This document shows, piece after piece, positions 59,752 to 64,000 of a DNA stretch of 64,000 nt; the first letter of the stretch is position 1; each line of letters opens with the position of its first letter. This DNA comes from Bradyrhizobium sp. S69 (lineage in GTDB: Bacteria; Pseudomonadota; Alphaproteobacteria; Rhizobiales; Xanthobacteraceae): assembly GCF_009766005.1 (NCBI RefSeq), contig NZ_LMUK01000051.1, forward strand, positions 62,001 through 126,000. Reading direction: 5' to 3'. The translations under genes were made by a program, and so were the position numbers. The notes beneath the pieces were generated by a model that was not told the DNA's origin, ran no database searches, and saw only the letters and a program-made list of their open reading frames with translations.

Positions 59752-60333
59752 TTAGAGCAGTCGAAGCGCGACGATAAAACCGAGCACGAGGACGATCGCA
59801 AACAGCGCCACCCACAGCGTCAGATGCCGCTCGATCCTGACGCGAATCCACTCGCCGTAGCGGTTGAGCAATATCGCGACCACAAAAAACCGGCCGCCGC
59901 GCGCGATGATCGAGCACAGTACGAACAGCCAGATGTTGTACCCGGCAAAGCCGGAGGCGATGGTCACGAGCTTGAACGGGATCGGCGTCAGGCCCTTGCC
60001 GATGATGATCCAGGCGCCCCACGCCGCGTAAGAAGCCCGGAAGCTATCGACCTTGCCGGCCAGGCCGTAGAGGTTGATCAGCCAATGCCCGACGGAATCG
60101 TAGAGCAGCGCGCCAATGGCATAACCGAGAATGCCGCCCAGCACCGAGGCCACGGTGCAGATCCCAGCGTAGAACCACGCCCGCTGCGGCCGCGCCAGTG
60201 ACATCGGGATCAGCATCACATCCGGCGGCACCGGAAAAAACGAGCTTTCCGCGAACGCTACCGCTGCCAGAATCCACACTGCATAGGGCTTGTGGGCGGC
60301 GTCGATACACCAATCGTAAATTCGTCTCAGCAT
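59752..60333 (-). CDS. VTT/DedA-like membrane protein (YqaA type)
   Basis: 193 residues from the ATG at 60333 (MLRRIYDWCIDAAHKPYAV). Four to five membrane helices with the SNARE-associated/VTT domain: AFAESSFFPVPPDVMLIPMSLARP near residues 28-51 and GAWIIIGKGLTPIPFKLVTIASGFAGY around 105-131, in which the Pro and Gly residues are conserved. Members are linked to membrane homeostasis or lipid scrambling. The longer frame upstream (to 60570) is unlikely, being Arg-rich and overlapping the HisE gene. Confidence 0.85.
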   Translation of the reverse strand: MLRRIYDWCIDAAHKPYAVWILAAVAFAESSFFPVPPDVMLIPMSLARPQRAWFYAGICTVASVLGGILGYAIGALLYDSVGHWLINLYGLAGKVDSFRASYAAWGAWIIIGKGLTPIPFKLVTIASGFAGYNIWLFVLCSIIARGGRFFVVAILLNRYGEWIRVRIERHLTLWVALFAIVLVLGFIVALRLL

Positions 60334-60445
60334 GGCGCGATGAACCACCATAAGACGGATTTGTCCATGCCGGGATTTTGGGAAATTCGGATTGCCTCGC
60401 CCTCGCGACAAACGCGACGCGTTTGCGCGGAGATCACGGTCAACT

Positions 60446-60859
60446 CTAGTGCCGCTTGCGCAGCGACCGGCTCTCGAGCGCGACAATTGGCCGCCGCGAG
60501 GCTTGACGTGCCGCCGGGGACTGGGAGGCCTTGGGCAGCTTGACCGCCGATTTCGGCAGCTTCTCGGCAATTCCGAGCAGATGCTCGCGCCGCGCCATCT
60601 CGCGCCAAACGTCTTCCGGCTGAATACCGGCCGATACCCACAAGACGGTCAGGTTATAAAGCAGATCGGCGCTTTCGCGGACCACCGCGTCCGACTTGCC
60701 GTTGACAGCGTCGATCACGACCTCGACGGCTTCTTCGGCCAACTTCTTGGCCATCTTTTCCGGCCCGCGCCGAAACAGCCGTGCGGTTCGCGAAACCGCC
60801 GGATCGAGATCCTTGGCCGCGACGACCGCCTGGTAAAGCCGCTCGAGCGAATCACTCAT
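60446..60859 (-). CDS. hisE: Phosphoribosyl-ATP diphosphatase-like protein (HisE family)
   Basis: 137 residues. The all-alpha NTP diphosphatase motif is visible: KMAKKLAEEAVEVVIDAVNG (EExxE metal site) and ESADLLYNLTVLW (ExxD). The function would be removal of pyrophosphate from phosphoribosyl-ATP in histidine synthesis. It is isolated from other his genes and carries an extra basic tail of about 30 residues (AARQASRRPIVALESRSLRKRH), so it could be a paralogue or the sole HisE. The ATG has no clear ribosome site. Confidence 0.82.
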   Translation of the reverse strand: MSDSLERLYQAVVAAKDLDPAVSRTARLFRRGPEKMAKKLAEEAVEVVIDAVNGKSDAVVRESADLLYNLTVLWVSAGIQPEDVWREMARREHLLGIAEKLPKSAVKLPKASQSPAARQASRRPIVALESRSLRKRH

Positions 60860-61162
60860 TTTTTGATGCTAATCGAAACCGATGGCCAGCGTGTTAACGG
60901 CTGGCCGCAAAGCCTAATTGTCATAAAAGCTTCGTCGGTCGCATCCGACGGCCGGCGAACGACTTAACTCAGAATTGGAAACCACCTCCCGGGTTGGAAT
61001 CGCCGTGGAAATACCGGACGCCGGCTCGATATCCCGTTCGCCCCTCGTACCGTGCTCGGCGAGGATAGGCTGCCGGCGCCGTACGTCCCGGACTTGTGGC
61101 ATCCGCTTTTCCGGATCATGCTCCCTCTGTTGTTTCTTAGCGTTACCTTGAGCATCGGTTTC
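60860..61162. other. Intergenic region with a repeat fragment and no supported gene
   Basis: Between the divergent HisE-like and NdvA genes. A fragment of the CGGATCATGCT repeat lies at 61101-61123. The plus-strand frame of NdvA is open back to 61052, but that stretch reads as repeat-derived sequence with no ribosome site. Confidence 0.5.
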
Positions 61163-62989
61163 ATGTCCCTGCTTCGCCTTTATGCGCGCGTTCTTGAGCT
61201 GCTCGGCAAAGAGGCGCGGCTGGGATGGATCCTGGCCGGCGCCAATCTCCTGCTGGCCGGCGCGCAATTCGCCGAACCGGTGCTGTTCGGTCGCATCGTC
61301 GACGTGCTCTCCGGCAAGCCGGCCGGCGGCACGCTCGGGACATCGCCGGCATGGCCACTGCTGGCGGCCTGGGCGGCGTTCGGCCTGTTCACCATCCTGT
61401 GCAACGCCGCGGTGGCGCTGCACGCCGACCGGCTGGCGCACCGCCAGCGCCAGGCGGTGCTGACGAATTATTTCGAGCACATCATGCAATTGCCGCTGAC
61501 CTTCCACACCGGCACCCATTCCGGCCGGCTGATGAAGGTGATGCTGAACGGCACCGATTCATTGTGGCGGCTGTGGCTCGGTTTCTTCCGCGAGCATTTC
61601 GCCGCCATCATGTCGGTGGTGGTTTTGCTGCCGCTGGCGTTCTACATCAACTGGCGGCTCGCGATCCTGCTGTTCGTGCTGTGCATCGTGTTCACGGTGC
61701 TGACCACGCTGGTGGTGCGCAAGACCTACGGCATGCAAAGCGAGGTCGAGGCGCATTACAGCGACCTCTCGGCGCGCGCCTCGGACGCGCTTGGCAACGT
61801 GGCGCTGGTGCAGAGCTTCGTGCGGATCGATGCCGAGGTGCAGGGGCTGCGCTTCGTCGCCGACAAGCTGCTGGCGGTACAGATGCCGGTCCTGTCGTGG
61901 TGGGCGCTGGTCACGGTGATCACCCGGGCTTCGACCACCATCACGGTGCTTGCGATCTTCACTATCGGCATCGTGCTGCGCGAGCAGGGCCTCACCTCGG
62001 TCGGCGAGATCGTGATGTTCGTAAGTTTCGCCACCATGCTGATCCAGAAGCTCGAGCAGGTGGTCGGCTTCATCAACAGCGTGTTCATGGAGGCGCCTCG
62101 CTTACAGGAATTCTTCAACGTGCTCGATGCCGTCCCGGTGGTCCGCGACCGGCCCGATGCGATCGATACCGGACGGCTCTCGGGGCTGGTCGAATTCAAC
62201 GACGTGTCGTTCTCCTATGACGGCAAGCGGCCCGCGGTCGAAGACCTCTCCTTCACCGCACTGCCCGGCCAGAGCATCGCGCTGGTCGGCCCGACCGGCG
62301 CCGGCAAATCCACCGCGATCGCGCTGTTGCACCGCGCCTTCGATCCGCAGTCCGGCTTCATCAAGATCGACGGCATGGATGTGCGCGGCCTGACCTTGAC
62401 GGCGCTGCGGCGAAATATCGGCGTGGTGTTCCAGGAGGCGCTGCTGTTCAACCGCTCGATCGCGGACAATCTGCGCGTCGGCAAACCCGATGCCAGCGAG
62501 GAAGAAATGCGGCTTGCGGCGAGCCGCGCCCAGGCGCTGGAATTCATCGAGCGCGGCGAACTGAAATTCGACACCAATGTCGGCGAGCGCGGCCGGATGT
62601 TGTCCGGCGGCGAGCGGCAGCGGCTGTCGATCGCACGCGCGCTATTGAAGGATCCGCCGATCCTGATCCTCGACGAAGCCACCAGCGCGCTGGATGCCGT
62701 GACCGAGGCCAGGGTCAATGCCGCTCTCGACGAAGTGATGAAGGGACGCACCACCTTCGTGATCGCGCACCGGCTTTCGACCATCCGCAACGCCACGCGC
62801 ATCCTGCTGTTCGATAGCGGGCGCGTGATCGAAAGCGGAACGTTCGACGAATTGGTGGCAAAAGGCGGCCGTTTTGCGGAACTCGCAAGAGCCCAGTTCA
62901 TGGTGCAAGAAAATGGCCAGCAGAACGCCCCGCCGAATATCCCGCAGAGCGTTGCGCCGAACGCCGACAGCGCCGCTGTCAAGATTTAG
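61163..62989 (+). CDS. ndvA: Cyclic beta-1,2-glucan exporter, ABC half-transporter
   Basis: 608 residues from the ATG at 61163 (MSLLRLYARVLELLGKEARLG), the typical NdvA start; earlier ones fall in a repeat fragment. A six-helix ABC exporter domain (about 15-315) is followed by an ATPase with Walker A VGPTGAGKSTA, Q loop VVFQEALLFN, signature LSGGERQR and Walker B LILDEATSALD. NdvA/ChvA exports cyclic beta-glucan to the periplasm, needed for osmoadaptation and plant infection in rhizobia. The glucan synthase gene is not in the window. The final 25 residues are low-complexity (NGQQNAPPNIPQS). Confidence 0.9.
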   Translation: MSLLRLYARVLELLGKEARLGWILAGANLLLAGAQFAEPVLFGRIVDVLSGKPAGGTLGTSPAWPLLAAWAAFGLFTILCNAAVALHADRLAHRQRQAVLTNYFEHIMQLPLTFHTGTHSGRLMKVMLNGTDSLWRLWLGFFREHFAAIMSVVVLLPLAFYINWRLAILLFVLCIVFTVLTTLVVRKTYGMQSEVEAHYSDLSARASDALGNVALVQSFVRIDAEVQGLRFVADKLLAVQMPVLSWWALVTVITRASTTITVLAIFTIGIVLREQGLTSVGEIVMFVSFATMLIQKLEQVVGFINSVFMEAPRLQEFFNVLDAVPVVRDRPDAIDTGRLSGLVEFNDVSFSYDGKRPAVEDLSFTALPGQSIALVGPTGAGKSTAIALLHRAFDPQSGFIKIDGMDVRGLTLTALRRNIGVVFQEALLFNRSIADNLRVGKPDASEEEMRLAASRAQALEFIERGELKFDTNVGERGRMLSGGERQRLSIARALLKDPPILILDEATSALDAVTEARVNAALDEVMKGRTTFVIAHRLSTIRNATRILLFDSGRVIESGTFDELVAKGGRFAELARAQFMVQENGQQNAPPNIPQSVAPNADSAAVKI

Positions 62990-63151
62990 GCATTACCGGA
63001 ATTTGGCCTTTTTCGTCCACGATTTAATCCCATAAGCTCTGTTCCGGACCGACAAGCCGGTATAGGTTTGCGGCCGCCGTCAGCGACGGTACAGGACATA
63101 TTTAAGCCACCGCACGCTTGAACTGAAAGTCATAGCCAGGACCATCCCTTG

Positions 63152-64000
63152 ATGGGGCGGATCTCAAAGGACCGGAATCGGATAGTGCATTTTCTTCGCC
63201 CGTTGCTTCGCAGATCACCCTTGAACTGGATCGTTGTTGTCGCGGCAGTCGCCGCCGTCTACGCGGCGCTTGCCGTCGTGACGCCACGCGTGGCGCAGGC
63301 GGAAGCGCTGCTGCTGATCGAGGCCGATACCGGCAAGGTGTTGCAGGCCGATAATGCGACCATGCCGTGGTATCCGGCCTCCTTGAGCAAGATGATGACG
63401 GCCTATGTCACGCTCAAGGCGGTCAAGGAGGGGCGTATCACGCTCGATACGCTGTTCTCGGTCTCGGCGGTCGCCGCCTCGCAGTCGCCATCGAAGATGG
63501 GCTTCAAGCCCGGCACCCAGCTCACGGTCGACAACGCGCTGAAGATGATGCTGGTGAAGTCGGCCAACGACATGGCCGTGGTGCTTGCCGAAGGCGTCGG
63601 CGGCTCGATCGACGGCTTCGCGGTGCAAATGAACGAGGCCGCGCAGCGCCTCGGCATGACGCAGACCAGCTACGTCAATCCGAATGGCCTGCCCGCCGAC
63701 GGCCAGATCACCTCGGCGCGGGATCTGGCGATCCTGGCCCGCGCGATCATCCGCGAACTGCCGGAATACGAATATTTCGTCCACATTCCCGCGATCAAGT
63801 TCGGCCGCAAGGTGACGCAGAATTTCAACAAGCTGATCGGACGCTATCCCGGCGCCGACGGCTTCAAGACCGGCTTCATCTGTGCGTCCGGCTACAATTT
63901 GGTCGGATCGGCTACCCGCGACGGCAAGCGGCTGATCGCCGTGGTGCTCGGCGCGTCGTCCGGCACGATGCGCGCGGTCAGGGCCGCGCAATTGCTCGAT
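63152..64000 (+). CDS. D-alanyl-D-alanine carboxypeptidase, 5' part (cut by the window end)
   Basis: The first 283 codons of a penicillin-binding peptidase (S11 family), open to the last base of the window. Start ATG at 63152; a GTG at 63185 is an alternative. A signal or anchor (VVVAAVAAVYAALAVV) precedes ALLLIEADTGKVLQADNATMPWYPASLSKMMTAYV: the catalytic Ser-x-x-Lys is SLSK, followed by SAND (SxN) and the GFKTGF (KTG) motif. It removes the terminal D-Ala from muropeptides at the inner membrane or periplasm. It is independent of the ndvA gene 160 bp upstream. Confidence 0.92.
   Translation, partial: MGRISKDRNRIVHFLRPLLRRSPLNWIVVVAAVAAVYAALAVVTPRVAQAEALLLIEADTGKVLQADNATMPWYPASLSKMMTAYVTLKAVKEGRITLDTLFSVSAVAASQSPSKMGFKPGTQLTVDNALKMMLVKSANDMAVVLAEGVGGSIDGFAVQMNEAAQRLGMTQTSYVNPNGLPADGQITSARDLAILARAIIRELPEYEYFVHIPAIKFGRKVTQNFNKLIGRYPGADGFKTGFICASGYNLVGSATRDGKRLIAVVLGASSGTMRAVRAAQLLD

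Noticed and set aside
1..64000. CRISPR array or insertion sequence
   Set aside because: No regularly spaced direct repeats of 25-40 bp and no transposase-like protein were seen on either strand.

Overview
The window is high-GC alphaproteobacterial chromosome and looks like the Bradyrhizobium / Rhodopseudomonas group (Nitrobacteraceae). The basis is protein content: small RYYGGPK-type secreted proteins, BBP2-type porin, Omp25/31-like barrel, NdvA glucan exporter, KaiC-like ATPase with a hybrid histidine kinase, and many MHS-type MFS and RND pumps. It also carries several families of roughly 50-140 bp intergenic hairpin repeats that I associate with this group. This is recognition from memory; no database search was run.

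Layout. 0-3.6 kb: DsbB, tRNA-Leu(CAA) with a clear promoter, and a PLD-like accessory gene. 4.2-7.5 kb: an AaeAXB-like aromatic-acid efflux operon (FUSC, DUF1656, HlyD). 7.7-10.8 kb: an AT-richer accessory locus. On the minus strand it has an unannotated 31-residue Lys/Gly-rich peptide gene with its own promoter, strong ribosome site and intrinsic terminator, followed by a DUF6065-like gene. Divergently it has a 49-residue charged protein and a CHAT (caspase-like) peptidase. This is the best candidate for an undescribed system. 10.8-14 kb: a DinB-like protein, a HisC-like aminotransferase and a C45-type Ntn hydrolase on the minus strand. 14.2-22.1 kb: patatin, HAD dehalogenase/GntR with a 28-bp palindromic operator facing an MFS gene, a GGDEF-EAL protein and small exported proteins.

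22.2-34.9 kb: two complete tandem HME-type RND tripartite pumps (adaptor, pump, outer-membrane factor in each) plus the decayed 5' end of a third adaptor gene. 35-38 kb: two small RYYGGPK proteins and two outer-membrane barrels. 38.4-42.5 kb: a KdpD/KdpE-like two-component pair and several small ORFs. 42.5-47.4 kb: threonine dehydratase, MFS, LysR and an ArgE-like deacylase, probably amino-acid or N-acyl amino-acid use. 48.3-52.3 kb: hybrid kinase and KaiC operon. 52.4-60.9 kb: housekeeping and redox genes (GFA, thioesterase, LLM oxidoreductase-upp, LysR/SDR, nitronate monooxygenase, VTT protein, a HisE-like protein). 61.2-64 kb: NdvA and the start of a D-alanyl-D-alanine carboxypeptidase that runs off the window.

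Recurrent oddities are 14-15 bp tandem repeats (9127, 12515, 39411, 42016) and paired hairpin elements (4146 and 18195).
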